The notes beneath the pieces are model-generated. The model was given only the letters and a program-made list of their open reading frames with translations. It was not told the DNA's origin and searched no databases. A DNA stretch of 38,152 nucleotides, taken from assembly GCA_000434735.1 (NCBI GenBank), contig FR881244.1, positions 128,179-166,330 on the forward strand, written 5' to 3'. Both the position numbers and the translations under genes were made by a program. How positions within the stretch are numbered: position 1 is the stretch's first letter; the number at the start of each line of letters is the position of its first letter. Shown in pieces: positions 7,812 to 15,487 of this stretch. This DNA is from Bacteroides sp. CAG:530. GTDB lineage: Bacteria > Bacteroidota > Bacteroidia > Bacteroidales > Bacteroidaceae.

Positions 7812-8400
7812 GATTTTAATAGCGGTGGCCGAGTCATCGGTCATAGTGCGTAGCGGGCTGGTGTCTGTGCTAAAGCGCTTGCCCGATATGGAGGTAGAGG
7901 TTGTAGAGGTAACTTCTAAAGACGGTATTCGTCACTGCATGGAGATGCATACTCCGCAGATATTGATTGTGAATCCGCAGTTGGAGGGATGGTTTGATGT
8001 AGACGCTTTCCGTCAGTGCTATAAGCATGATGTAAAGCTGGTTTCGCTGCTTTGCTCTATGGTAGACAGCAGTCAGCTAAAGGGTTACGATGAACGTGTC
8101 ACCCTATTCGATGACATGGCGTCGCTTGAAAAAAAAATTACCGAACTGCTAAATATAGCCGATGAAGAGGAGCCCGATCAAGACGCCCTCAGTCAGCGCG
8201 AAAAAGAGATAGTGGGCTGCATAGTTCGCGGCATGACCAATAAAGAGATAGCCGAGAAACTGTTTATCTCTGTGCATACCGTAATGACCCACCGTAAGAA
8301 TATAACGCGCAAGCTACAGATACACTCGGCTGCCGGCTTGACTATCTATGCCATAGTCAATAAGTTGGTAGAGCTGAGCGAGGTAAAGGTTCAAGAGTAA
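7795..8400 (+). CDS. LuxR/NarL-type regulator with degenerate receiver domain
   Basis: 201 aa. The ATG at 7795 was chosen because AGAGGGA precedes it and MKFQDKILIAV is the natural start of a receiver domain. The N-terminal 120 residues have a receiver fold but lack its phosphorylation chemistry: the acidic pair is replaced (ILIAVAESS) and the phospho-acceptor position reads ILIVNPQLEG with Asn instead of Asp. The C-terminus (about 140-195) is a clear LuxR helix-turn-helix (LSQREKEIV, GMTNKEIAEKLFISVHTV). It therefore probably does not depend on a histidine kinase and may respond through the co-encoded hemerythrin protein. Targets are unknown; the adjacent lut operon is one candidate. Confidence 0.85.
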   Translation: MKFQDKILIAVAESSVIVRSGLVSVLKRLPDMEVEVVEVTSKDGIRHCMEMHTPQILIVNPQLEGWFDVDAFRQCYKHDVKLVSLLCSMVDSSQLKGYDERVTLFDDMASLEKKITELLNIADEEEPDQDALSQREKEIVGCIVRGMTNKEIAEKLFISVHTVMTHRKNITRKLQIHSAAGLTIYAIVNKLVELSEVKVQE

Positions 8401-8426
8401 CCTAAGTCAAATACCGGAATTTGGGT

Positions 8427-8458
8427 ATTGCCTAGGTGAGATAAACCACCTACCTTTG
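8427..8458 (+). promoter_or_regulatory. Promoter P1 upstream of lutABC, overlapped by an inverted repeat
   Basis: ATTG (8427-8430), 20 bp, then TACCTTTG (8451-8458), a perfect TAnnTTTG box. TAGGTG (8433-8438) and CACCTA (8447-8452) form an inverted repeat between the two boxes and overlap the -7 box, so a bound regulator there would block transcription. A second repeat, AATACC/GGTATT (8410-8415/8424-8429), lies just upstream. Confidence 0.55.
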
Positions 8459-8519
8459 CAGTGTTAGTCATATTGAAATTACGTAAACCACAAAAAGTAA
8501 AAGTTAGTTATTAGTTGGC

Positions 8520-8547
8520 ACACCCTACGAAGTGATTCGTGGGGTGT
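8520..8547 (+). ncRNA. Stable GNRA-capped hairpin in the lut leader (candidate small RNA or leader structure)
   Basis: ACACCCTACGAA (8520-8531) pairs with TTCGTGGGGTGT (8536-8547) over 12 bp with one G-U pair, closed by a GTGA tetraloop of the GNRA class. It lies about 55 nt downstream of P1 and 70 nt upstream of a second -7 box (8616-8623). No T-tract follows directly, so it is not a simple terminator. It may belong to a short RNA made from P1 or to a long 5' leader. Confidence 0.35.
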
Positions 8548-8615
8548 ACGCGCATATATACGGTTTATTAATCTTATTTCACTTTAAGTTTTTTCACTTT
8601 TTAGGGTATTGTTTT

Positions 8616-8623
8616 TACATTTG
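8616..8623 (+). promoter_or_regulatory. Promoter P2 upstream of lutABC (-7 box)
   Basis: TACATTTG is an exact TAnnTTTG match about 97 nt before lutA. A T-rich stretch (TTTTC at 8591-8595) lies at the expected -33 distance but is a weak match. Confidence 0.4.
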
Positions 8624-8719
8624 CCGCATATTTCAAACGTTGTCATAAGATTGTAGTCTATTTGGCAGCGTTCTTGGCAGAATACAAACAAACTAACAAC
8701 AATAACTAAAAAGATAAAA

Positions 8720-9460
8720 ATGAAAGTCGGATTGTTTATACCCTGCTATATCAATGCCGTTTATCCCGAGGTGGGAGTCGCTTCGTATAAACTGCTTAAG
8801 AGCTTAGGGGTTGATGTTGATTATCCGTTAGACCAGACCTGCTGCGGACAGCCTATGGCAAACGCTGGTTTTGAGGATGAATCTAAAAAAATGGCTGACC
8901 GTTTCGACGATCTGTTTAAAGACTATGATTATGTAGTAGGCCCATCGGCCAGCTGCGTGGTTTTCGTGCGCGATCATTATGGCAATCTTCTTGCCGAAAA
9001 GAAGCATCGTTGCGCTACCGAAGAGAGAATCTACGATATCTGCGAGTTTATCCACGATGTGCTTAAGCCTACCTCTCTGCAGGCTTCTTTCCCTCATAAG
9101 GTGAGCATACAGAACAGTTGCCACGGCGTGCGCTTGATGCATCTGTCTTCGCCTTCAGAACTGAATGTTCCTTATTACAACAAGTTGCGCGATTTGCTTT
9201 CGCTCGTAAAAGACATCGAGGTGGTGGAACCCGAACGTCCCGACGAGTGCTGCGGATTCGGCGGTATGTTTGCCGTAGAGGAGCATAGCGTGTCAGGACG
9301 CATGGGCCGCGATAAGGTGAAACGTCACATGGATACCGGAGCCGAATACATAGTAGGTGCCGACAGTTCATGCCTTATGCATCAGTCGGGCATCATTAAG
9401 CGCGACAATCTTCCTATCAAAACCATTCACATAGTACAAATATTAGCTGCAGGATTATGA
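8720..9460 (+). CDS. lutA: Lactate utilisation protein A (LutA/YkgE family, CCG domains)
   Basis: 246 aa. Two CCG cysteine motifs are visible: CCGQPMANAGF near residue 40 and CCGFGGMFAV near residue 177, each with an upstream Cys (PCYINAVYPEVG, NSCHGVR). CCG domains bind iron-sulfur clusters or link to partner dehydrogenase subunits. LutA, LutB and LutC together form the L-lactate oxidation complex known from Bacillus. It starts the operon: its TGA overlaps the lutB ATG by 4 bp. Expression is probably driven by P1/P2 in the 319-bp gap upstream. Confidence 0.92.
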   Translation: MKVGLFIPCYINAVYPEVGVASYKLLKSLGVDVDYPLDQTCCGQPMANAGFEDESKKMADRFDDLFKDYDYVVGPSASCVVFVRDHYGNLLAEKKHRCATEERIYDICEFIHDVLKPTSLQASFPHKVSIQNSCHGVRLMHLSSPSELNVPYYNKLRDLLSLVKDIEVVEPERPDECCGFGGMFAVEEHSVSGRMGRDKVKRHMDTGAEYIVGADSSCLMHQSGIIKRDNLPIKTIHIVQILAAGL

Positions 9461-10824
9461 GTACAAAACATGCAGAAGCTGCCGGCAAATTCTTAGAGAA
9501 TAAGACTTTGGCTTCATGGCACGATGAAACGCTTTGGATGGTGCGTGCCAAACGAGATAAAATGGGTAAGGCAGTGCCCGAGTGGGAACTATTGCGCGAT
9601 ATGGCATCTGCCATAAAAATGTATAGCAACAGTCATCTGGACTTACTGCTGCAAGAGTTCGAGAAGAATGCTTTGGCAAACGGCGCTCAAGTGCATTGGG
9701 CTAAGGATGCCGAGGAGTATTGCTCCATCGTTTATGATATTTTGAAGAGTCATAAGGTAAAGCACTTCGTTAAAAGTAAATCTATGCTGGCCGAAGAATG
9801 CGGTCTGAACGATTTTCTTATAGAGAAGGGCGTAGATGTGGTAGAAACCGATTTGGGCGAGCGTATTTTGCAGCTCATGCACAAGAAACCAAGTCACATA
9901 GTTATGCCTGCCATACATATTAAGAAGGAAGAGATAGGCGAGCTTTTTGTTAAGGAGATGGGTACCGAGCCGGGTAATAACGACCAGACTTATCTTACTC
10001 ATGCTGCCAGAAAGAACCTCCGTCATAAATTCCTCCAGGCTGAGGCTGCCATGACAGGGGCGAATTTCGCCGTGGCTTCTACGGGCGAGTGTGTGGTTTG
10101 TACCAACGAGGGTAATGCCGATATGGGAACTTCGCAGCCCAAGTTGCAGATTACCGCTTTCGGTATGGAGAAGATAGTGCCCGACCGTGAGGCGCTTGGT
10201 GTCTTCACCCGTCTATTGGCTCGTTCGGGCACAGGTCAGCCTATCACCACATATACTTCTCATTACCGTAAACCTCGTAATGGGGGAGAGTTACATATTA
10301 TTATAGTAGACAACGGCCGTAGTCAGATTCTTGCCGATAAAGACCATGTACGCACGCTCAACTGCCTTCGTTGTGGCGCTTGCATGAACACGTGCCCTGT
10401 ATATCGTCGTTCTGGCGGATATTCGTACACCTATTTCATTCCGGGTCCTATCGGAATAAACTTGGGTATGCTTAAAGCTCCTCGTAAGTACTACGATAAC
10501 GTATCGGCTTGCTCATTATGCTATTCATGCCAGAACGTTTGTCCCGCCAAAGTCGATTTGGCCGACCAGATTTACCGTTGGCGACAGAAGTTGCACGGTT
10601 TAGGTGTAGCCAGTCCGTCCAAGCGCATTATGTCGGGTGGTATGAAGTTCCTTATGGAGCGTCCGGGCTTGTTCAACTTTGCTTTGCATGAAGCCCATCT
10701 GGCTAATCATTTGCCACAGTGGATGGTAAACAACAGCCTGAACGCTTGGGGCGAGGAACACGATATGCCTCAATTCTCGAAAGAGAGCTTTAATGATATG
10801 TGGAAGAAAAACAAGGTGAAATAA
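9457..10824 (+). CDS. lutB: Lactate utilisation iron-sulfur protein B (LutB/YkgF family)
   Basis: 455 aa. The N-terminal about 300 residues are a LUD domain (MTGANFAVASTGECVVCTNE). This is followed by a two-cluster ferredoxin region with CLRCGACMNTCPVYR and CSLCYSCQNVCPAKVDL, and a short C-terminal LutB-specific tail. It should pass electrons from lactate oxidation via two [4Fe-4S] clusters in the cytoplasm. It overlaps lutA by 4 bp and is 12 bp from lutC. All cluster cysteines are intact. Confidence 0.95.
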   Translation: MSTKHAEAAGKFLENKTLASWHDETLWMVRAKRDKMGKAVPEWELLRDMASAIKMYSNSHLDLLLQEFEKNALANGAQVHWAKDAEEYCSIVYDILKSHKVKHFVKSKSMLAEECGLNDFLIEKGVDVVETDLGERILQLMHKKPSHIVMPAIHIKKEEIGELFVKEMGTEPGNNDQTYLTHAARKNLRHKFLQAEAAMTGANFAVASTGECVVCTNEGNADMGTSQPKLQITAFGMEKIVPDREALGVFTRLLARSGTGQPITTYTSHYRKPRNGGELHIIIVDNGRSQILADKDHVRTLNCLRCGACMNTCPVYRRSGGYSYTYFIPGPIGINLGMLKAPRKYYDNVSACSLCYSCQNVCPAKVDLADQIYRWRQKLHGLGVASPSKRIMSGGMKFLMERPGLFNFALHEAHLANHLPQWMVNNSLNAWGEEHDMPQFSKESFNDMWKKNKVK

Positions 10825-10836
10825 AACGATAGCGAA

Positions 10837-11451
10837 ATGAGCAGTAGAGAAGAAATATTGCAGAATATACGTAAAAATACGCAGGTGCGTTATGAGAAGC
10901 CCGACCTTACAGCCTTAGAGCATGAAGCTTTGAAGTACTCCGACCCAATAGAGCAGTTCTGTAAGGTGATGACTATGGTTGGCGGTCAGACAGTAGTGTT
11001 GGCTCCCGGTCAGAACATCAACGATGTGATTCGCGCCAGTTACCCCGAAGCCAAGCGCATTGCTACGGTTATGGACGAGGTGAAGTGTGCCGATGGCGTA
11101 CAGAAAATAGACTGCGCTACCTTTCACCCCGACGATGTAGCCTCTTCAGCCGAGCTTGACGGAACAGACTTGGCCATAGTAGACGGCAGACTTGGCGTAT
11201 GCGAAAACGGAGCCGTATGGATACAGCAGGATGTAGAGCAGCGTGCCATCTATTTCATATCCGAAGCCCTGGTTATAGTACTCGACCGTAATAACTTGGT
11301 TAACAACATGCACGAGGCATACCGCCGCATCGATACCGGCAATTACGGTTACGGTGTATTCATATCAGGTCCGTCAAAGACAGCCGATATAGAGCAAGCC
11401 CTCGTAATGGGTGCCCACGGTGCACGTACCGTAACAGTTATTTTAGTATAA
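10837..11451 (+). CDS. lutC: Lactate utilisation protein C (LutC/YkgG family, LUD domain)
   Basis: 204 aa. A single LUD domain covers about residues 60-203, with the conserved DLAIVDGRLGVCENGAVW and the C-terminal FISGPSKTADIEQALVMGAH, which resembles a nucleotide-binding segment (ISGPSxTADIE) found throughout the family. It is the third component of the LutABC lactate oxidation complex and the last gene of the operon. A repeat-rich region follows with no clear intrinsic terminator. Confidence 0.93.
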   Translation: MSSREEILQNIRKNTQVRYEKPDLTALEHEALKYSDPIEQFCKVMTMVGGQTVVLAPGQNINDVIRASYPEAKRIATVMDEVKCADGVQKIDCATFHPDDVASSAELDGTDLAIVDGRLGVCENGAVWIQQDVEQRAIYFISEALVIVLDRNNLVNNMHEAYRRIDTGNYGYGVFISGPSKTADIEQALVMGAHGARTVTVILV

Positions 11452-11490
11452 AATAGTATTGCCGTAAGGTAGTGTGTAGAAATAGCAAAG

Positions 11491-11598
11491 AAGGTGTATC
11501 ATAACTGTTATCATCTAAAATAGCGAGGATATATCATAGCTTATGTCATCAATAAATAGCGAATATATATCATAATTGATTACCGTCTTAAAATAGCG
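11491..11598 (+). repeat. Three diverged ~36-bp tandem units (locus A)
   Basis: Three successive units share ATCATA (11498, 11533, 11569) and ATAGCG (11520, 11556, 11593), giving a 35-37 bp period. The middle parts (TTATCATCTAAA, TTATGTCATCAATAA, GATTACCGTCTTAAA) are related but diverged. The same units recur at 33447-33540. Confidence 0.75.
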
Positions 11599-11726
11599 GG
11601 CTGAAAGCCCAGTAAGTACCTAGCCTAGGGCAATGCTCTAGGTATTAGGTATATAGACAAAACGCCCTAAAAGGGCAAAAGTAAGAACGTGTATGTTTGT
11701 GTGATTACTTTTGCTTTTACAGGGCG
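11598..11726 (+). repeat. Cluster of three hairpins in the lutC-xre gap
   Basis: Directly after the tandem units come three inverted repeats. The first is GGGC/GCCC (11598-11601/11607-11610). The second is CCTAGGGC/GCTCTAGG (11624-11631/11635-11642), extended by ACCTA/TAGGT (11618-11622/11646-11650). The third is CGCCCT/AGGGCG (11663-11668/11721-11726) enclosing CAAAAGTAA/TTACTTTTG (11676-11684/11705-11713). The gap 11452-11809 contains no gene; this structured repeat DNA fills most of it. Confidence 0.7.
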
Positions 11727-11809
11727 TATTAATATATTACACTAATAAGTTCAATTTTTCGGCAATTATAGCCTTAAAAGCCTCTTTCATTTCGTCTGGC
11801 ACTGTTTTA

Positions 11810-12025
11810 TCACTCGTCGGTTTTAGTCATTGGCACGACACCAATCTCACTGCCAAAAAGATTCAATATCTGATTCACCTTATCAAGACGCAAAGTCTGC
11901 TTACCCTGCTCTAATTCTCGAACAAGGCGCAAACCGACTCCAGATTTTTCAGAGAGTTCCACCTGCGTAAGATTATATTGCTTACGCATAGCTTTCACAT
12001 ATTTAGAAAGTATTGTCTGTTCCAT
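11810..12025 (-). CDS. XRE/HipB-like helix-turn-helix regulator
   Basis: 71 aa, cytoplasmic. The Cro/C1-type HTH spans about residues 8-62 (KAMRKQYNLTQVELSEKSGV, LRLVRELEQGKQTL). The tail, KVNQILNLFGSEIGVVPM, is typical of HipB-like antitoxins of Bacteroidales. In most loci a HipA kinase toxin gene follows. Here only about 80 nt of unrelated short frame separate the stop from the hairpin cluster, so the partner is missing and the gene is an orphan. Three phased palindromes upstream, one touching its -7 box, point to autorepression. Confidence 0.88.
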   Translation of the reverse strand: MEQTILSKYVKAMRKQYNLTQVELSEKSGVGLRLVRELEQGKQTLRLDKVNQILNLFGSEIGVVPMTKTDE

Positions 12026-12040
12026 AAATGCAATAAATTA

Positions 12041-12138
12041 TACCCTATCGGGTACAAATATAATAAAGGTTTTTAATTTTACACCTTATCGGGTATAATC
12101 TTGTTGTTTTAGTATATATTTTACACCCTATCGGGTAT
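12041..12138 (-). promoter_or_regulatory. xre promoter with three phased operators
   Basis: The motif CCYTATCGGGTA occurs at 12041-12054 (TACCCTATCGGGTA), 12081-12096 and 12123-12138, with its TATCGGGTA core at 12046, 12087 and 12129. Spacings of 41 and 42 bp are four helical turns, so the three sites face the same side. The minus-strand -7 box TATATTTG (12062-12055) is a perfect TAnnTTTG and touches operator 1, whose occupancy would block start-site access. Confidence 0.75.
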
Positions 12139-12284
12139 AAAATCAACAGCCGTTTGTTTACGTTACATAATGCAAATAATACTATTTAATAGCAAAATGT
12201 TAAATCCTCAAGAATAATATTGATCCTGAGGTAGTGTTTGCAAATATAACATACATAAAACACATCGAAAAATAGCGCAAAAAA

Positions 12285-12360
12285 CATTGCGATGATTCAA
12301 CCGACAGAATGCGATGAGTCAACTGAAACATCGCATTCTTTCCATGAGAACATCGCATTC
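12285..12360. repeat. Phased TGCGATG array, locus A
   Basis: A 10-bp motif recurs at exact 22-bp steps: CATTGCGATG (12285), GAATGCGATG (12307), then inverted CATCGCATTC (12329) and CATCGCATTC (12351). The inner pair extends to an 11-bp perfect inverted repeat (12306-12316/12329-12339). Spacers are 12 bp and partly similar (ATTCAACCGACA, AGTCAACTGAAA). The gap 12026-12506 holds this array, the xre operators and the promoter of the next operon, but no gene. Confidence 0.85.
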
Positions 12361-12439
12361 TTTTTCTACCCCATCAGAATGTACTGTGACAAATTTATAG
12401 CTTAGCTGATACATGAACAAAAAATACCTAAAAGTAGCG

Positions 12440-12471
12440 ATTGTACCGCGAAAAACACGGCAGTAATTTTG
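12440..12471 (+). promoter_or_regulatory. Promoter of the TonB-receptor operon
   Basis: ATTG (12440-12443), 20 bp, then TAATTTTG (12464-12471), an exact TAnnTTTG match. Transcription would start near 12478 and leave a leader of about 29 nt before the ATG at 12507. Confidence 0.6.
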
Positions 12472-12506
12472 CATCCGACAAACAAGGACTGAATAAAATA
12501 GACTAA

Positions 12507-15452
12507 ATGAGACTACTATCACTACTTTCGGTTATGTTAATCAGTATAGCTAGTTACTCACAAACAGCTACACTGAAAGGACGAGTTCTCAATCGGAAAA
12601 CAAAGACTCCGATAGAGTACGCTGCCGTCGTTTTAGGCGAAGGAACTGGAATCGGCTCGGTGTCCGACTCGAAAGGTACGTTCAGAATCACGAATGTTTC
12701 AATAGGTGAATATATACTTAAAGTCTCTTGCCTGGGATACGTCACCCAGAATGTGAAGGTGTACGTATCGAAGGCGAAGGCTAATGATGTGACCGTATAT
12801 CTGCCCGAGATGAGCTTGGCGATAGACGAGGTAACCGTAACGGCACGACGTAAAACGGAAGATGCTACTACCGCTTACACCATCGGACGTACGGCACTCG
12901 ACCATCTGCAGGCGGTGAGCGTAGCGGATGTGATGAGTCTTCTGCCGGGAGAACGCACCAACAACTCGTTTAAGCTGACCGACGGAAGTAGTCATGCTGT
13001 AACCTTGCGAGGTACATCTGACGAAGACGGAACTCCAGGATTCGGTACTGTGGTAGAGATAGACGGAGCACGTGTATCTACCAACGGTGTAACTAAAATG
13101 GCGGCTACAGATACTCGTAGCATTGCGAGCAATAATATAGAGAGTATAGAGGTGGTGACCGGTGTACCCTCTGTAGAATACGGTGACTTAACAAACGGAG
13201 TGGTGAAAGTAAAGACCTTTCGTGGTAAGACTCCATTTATGATAGAAGCTGGCGTTCGTCCTAATACTCAAGTATATTCGTTCTCTAAAGGATTCGATTT
13301 AGGAAAGAAGAAAGGTGTAGTTAACGCCTCTTACGAGCGTGCCCGTTCTACCGCCGATTTGGCATCGCCTTATACATCGTATGTGCGAAACGCCATCACT
13401 CTGAAGTACTCTAATACTTTCCGTACAGCCCGACATAAGCTGGTGGATTTCGACTGGAGCGTAAACGGAAATATAGGCGGATATAACAGTAAGTCCGACC
13501 CCGACGCTTACAGAGAAACCTATACCAAATACCGCGACAACGCTTTGCGTAGCAGTCTGTCGGTCAACTATCTTGCTAATTCGCCGTGGCTTTCAAGCCT
13601 TAACGCCGGAGTCTCTTTGTCTTACTCCGATACACGTTCTGAGGGTAAGGTAGCGCAGTCGGCAGCTTCGGCTCAGCCTTCTATGCACTCTACCGTAGAC
13701 GGATATTTTGTAGGCGAAAAGTATGATGATAACCCTAATGCGTCTATTGTACTGCTGCCGGTAGGATATTACTATTATACAGGTATAGAAGATAGCAAGC
13801 CGCTGAACTATAGAGCGTTCCTTAAGGCACGCTGGTCGCACCGCTTCGGTAAACTAAGCAGCCATCTGTTGCTTGGTAGCGAGTTTAAAGGCGACGGTAA
13901 CTTGGGCCGTGGAGAGTATTACGACGATATGCGTACGGCTCCCACATGGCGTGAGTATCGCTATGACGATCTGCCGTTTACCAACAACCTTTCGCTCTAT
14001 GCCGAAGAAGAGTTGCGCATGCAGTTCCCTCACTCACACCTTCGTCTTAAAGCCGGTGTGCGTCAGGATATGACATTCATCAAGCAGTCTATATACGGTA
14101 CCGTTAGCAGCTTGTCGCCTCGCTTCAATGCTAGTTATACGTTTGCCGAGAATCCCGACGCATTCGTAAAGAGCGTTACACTTCGTGCAGGTTGGGGTAA
14201 GGCGGTTAAGCTACCCTCGTTCGATATGCTTTATCCGCGCACTACGTATGTAGACCGTCTGGCTTTCGCTCCGGGCACTATGGCCGATGGTACCACTTAT
14301 TACGCATATCATACCGAAACCAATACGGCGGTGTATAATCCCGACCTGAAGTGGCAGTATAACATTATGCGTGAGTTGGGTATCGATGCTCGCCTAAAGT
14401 GGGTGCGTATGCAGCTGTCGTTCTATTACAACACCATGCGTAGTCCTTACTCAAGTGCGGGAAGAATGTATCTGCCGTTCAACTATAAATTGACTACCCA
14501 GACTGCCCTCGAAGGCTGTACCATCCCGTCGGCCGACCGTCGTTATGAGATTGATCAGACTACGGGAGTGGTTACTGTGCACGATAAGACCGGTGCTAAT
14601 CCATCACAAGAGTTGGGCTACACGGTGATAAACGACTGGAAGACTCGCTCTTACAGCATAAACAGCTCACCTTCAAAGCGTATCGGACTGGAGTGGGTGC
14701 TCGATTTCGACCGTATCAAGTCGCTTAACACAAGCGTTCGCCTCGACGGAAAATACTATTACTACCGTAGCGTGAGAGAAGAAATAATCCCGTCGTCGTC
14801 AACCCTTACTTCTGCCGACGGACAGCCCTATAAATACGTAGGCTATTACGTGGGAGGAGCTTCGGCTTCTAACGGAATGGAGACCCGTAACCTCAATACG
14901 AACCTAACCATAACCACCCATATACCACGCATCCGCATGATATTCTCATTGCGTGTAGAGGGAACCTTTATGCGCTCTCAGCAGAGACTGAGTGAGTATG
15001 GTGGCGGTACACGTAGCTACGTGTTAGACAGTCAGAGCAGTAACCTGCCATCGGCTGCTGGAGGTAGCATCTACGGAGGCGATAAATATGTGGTAAGTTA
15101 TCCGCTTTACTACACCTCGCGCGATGATATGAATACTCAGGTGCCGTTCCTCGAAAAGTATCTTTGGGCAAGCCAGAACGATAAGCAGTTGTATAACGAC
15201 CTTAGCAAATTATTGGTGAAGAGTACCACGGGATATATCTTCAAAGAATGGAGCTACTCGCCATACTTCTCTGCCAACTTAAACATAACGAAAGAGATAG
15301 GCAGAAACGTAAGTCTGTCGTTCTACGCCAACAACTTTTACGATACCCTGCGTAAGGTAAAAGCTCACCATACAGATACAGAGATGAGCCTGTATAACTC
15401 GGCTTTTGTTACCCCGTTCAACTACGGAGTATCGCTGAAACTGAAATTATGA
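12507..15452 (+). CDS. TonB-dependent outer-membrane receptor with CarboxypepD-like N-domain
   Basis: 981 aa. Signal peptide at residues 1-19 (MRLLSLLSVMLISIASYSQ). A CarboxypepD_reg-like domain at about 22-108 (LKGRVLNRKTKTPIEYAAVV) is followed by a plug domain at about 120-240 (ADVMSLLPGERTNN, VVEIDGARVS, NNIESIEVVTGVPSVEYGD), and the remainder is a 22-strand-type barrel rich in Tyr/Ser/Arg. There is no SusD partner, so it is not a classical glycan SusCD pair. It leads an operon with a lipoprotein, a second barrel protein, an ABC transporter and a PepSY-TM protein, so it should be the import gate of that system. The substrate cannot be told from sequence; a metal complex is a reasonable guess from the PepSY partner. 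Confidence 0.92.
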   Translation: MRLLSLLSVMLISIASYSQTATLKGRVLNRKTKTPIEYAAVVLGEGTGIGSVSDSKGTFRITNVSIGEYILKVSCLGYVTQNVKVYVSKAKANDVTVYLPEMSLAIDEVTVTARRKTEDATTAYTIGRTALDHLQAVSVADVMSLLPGERTNNSFKLTDGSSHAVTLRGTSDEDGTPGFGTVVEIDGARVSTNGVTKMAATDTRSIASNNIESIEVVTGVPSVEYGDLTNGVVKVKTFRGKTPFMIEAGVRPNTQVYSFSKGFDLGKKKGVVNASYERARSTADLASPYTSYVRNAITLKYSNTFRTARHKLVDFDWSVNGNIGGYNSKSDPDAYRETYTKYRDNALRSSLSVNYLANSPWLSSLNAGVSLSYSDTRSEGKVAQSAASAQPSMHSTVDGYFVGEKYDDNPNASIVLLPVGYYYYTGIEDSKPLNYRAFLKARWSHRFGKLSSHLLLGSEFKGDGNLGRGEYYDDMRTAPTWREYRYDDLPFTNNLSLYAEEELRMQFPHSHLRLKAGVRQDMTFIKQSIYGTVSSLSPRFNASYTFAENPDAFVKSVTLRAGWGKAVKLPSFDMLYPRTTYVDRLAFAPGTMADGTTYYAYHTETNTAVYNPDLKWQYNIMRELGIDARLKWVRMQLSFYYNTMRSPYSSAGRMYLPFNYKLTTQTALEGCTIPSADRRYEIDQTTGVVTVHDKTGANPSQELGYTVINDWKTRSYSINSSPSKRIGLEWVLDFDRIKSLNTSVRLDGKYYYYRSVREEIIPSSSTLTSADGQPYKYVGYYVGGASASNGMETRNLNTNLTITTHIPRIRMIFSLRVEGTFMRSQQRLSEYGGGTRSYVLDSQSSNLPSAAGGSIYGGDKYVVSYPLYYTSRDDMNTQVPFLEKYLWASQNDKQLYNDLSKLLVKSTTGYIFKEWSYSPYFSANLNITKEIGRNVSLSFYANNFYDTLRKVKAHHTDTEMSLYNSAFVTPFNYGVSLKLKL

Positions 15453-15487
15453 ATCAATAGGAGTTTTAATTTAAATAGAGAGAAAAG

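Noticed and set aside
11735..11809. HipA toxin gene downstream of xre
   Set aside because: The minus-strand frame after xre codes only about 25 residues (PTSDKTVPDEMKEAFKAI and on) before a stop and has no HipA features.
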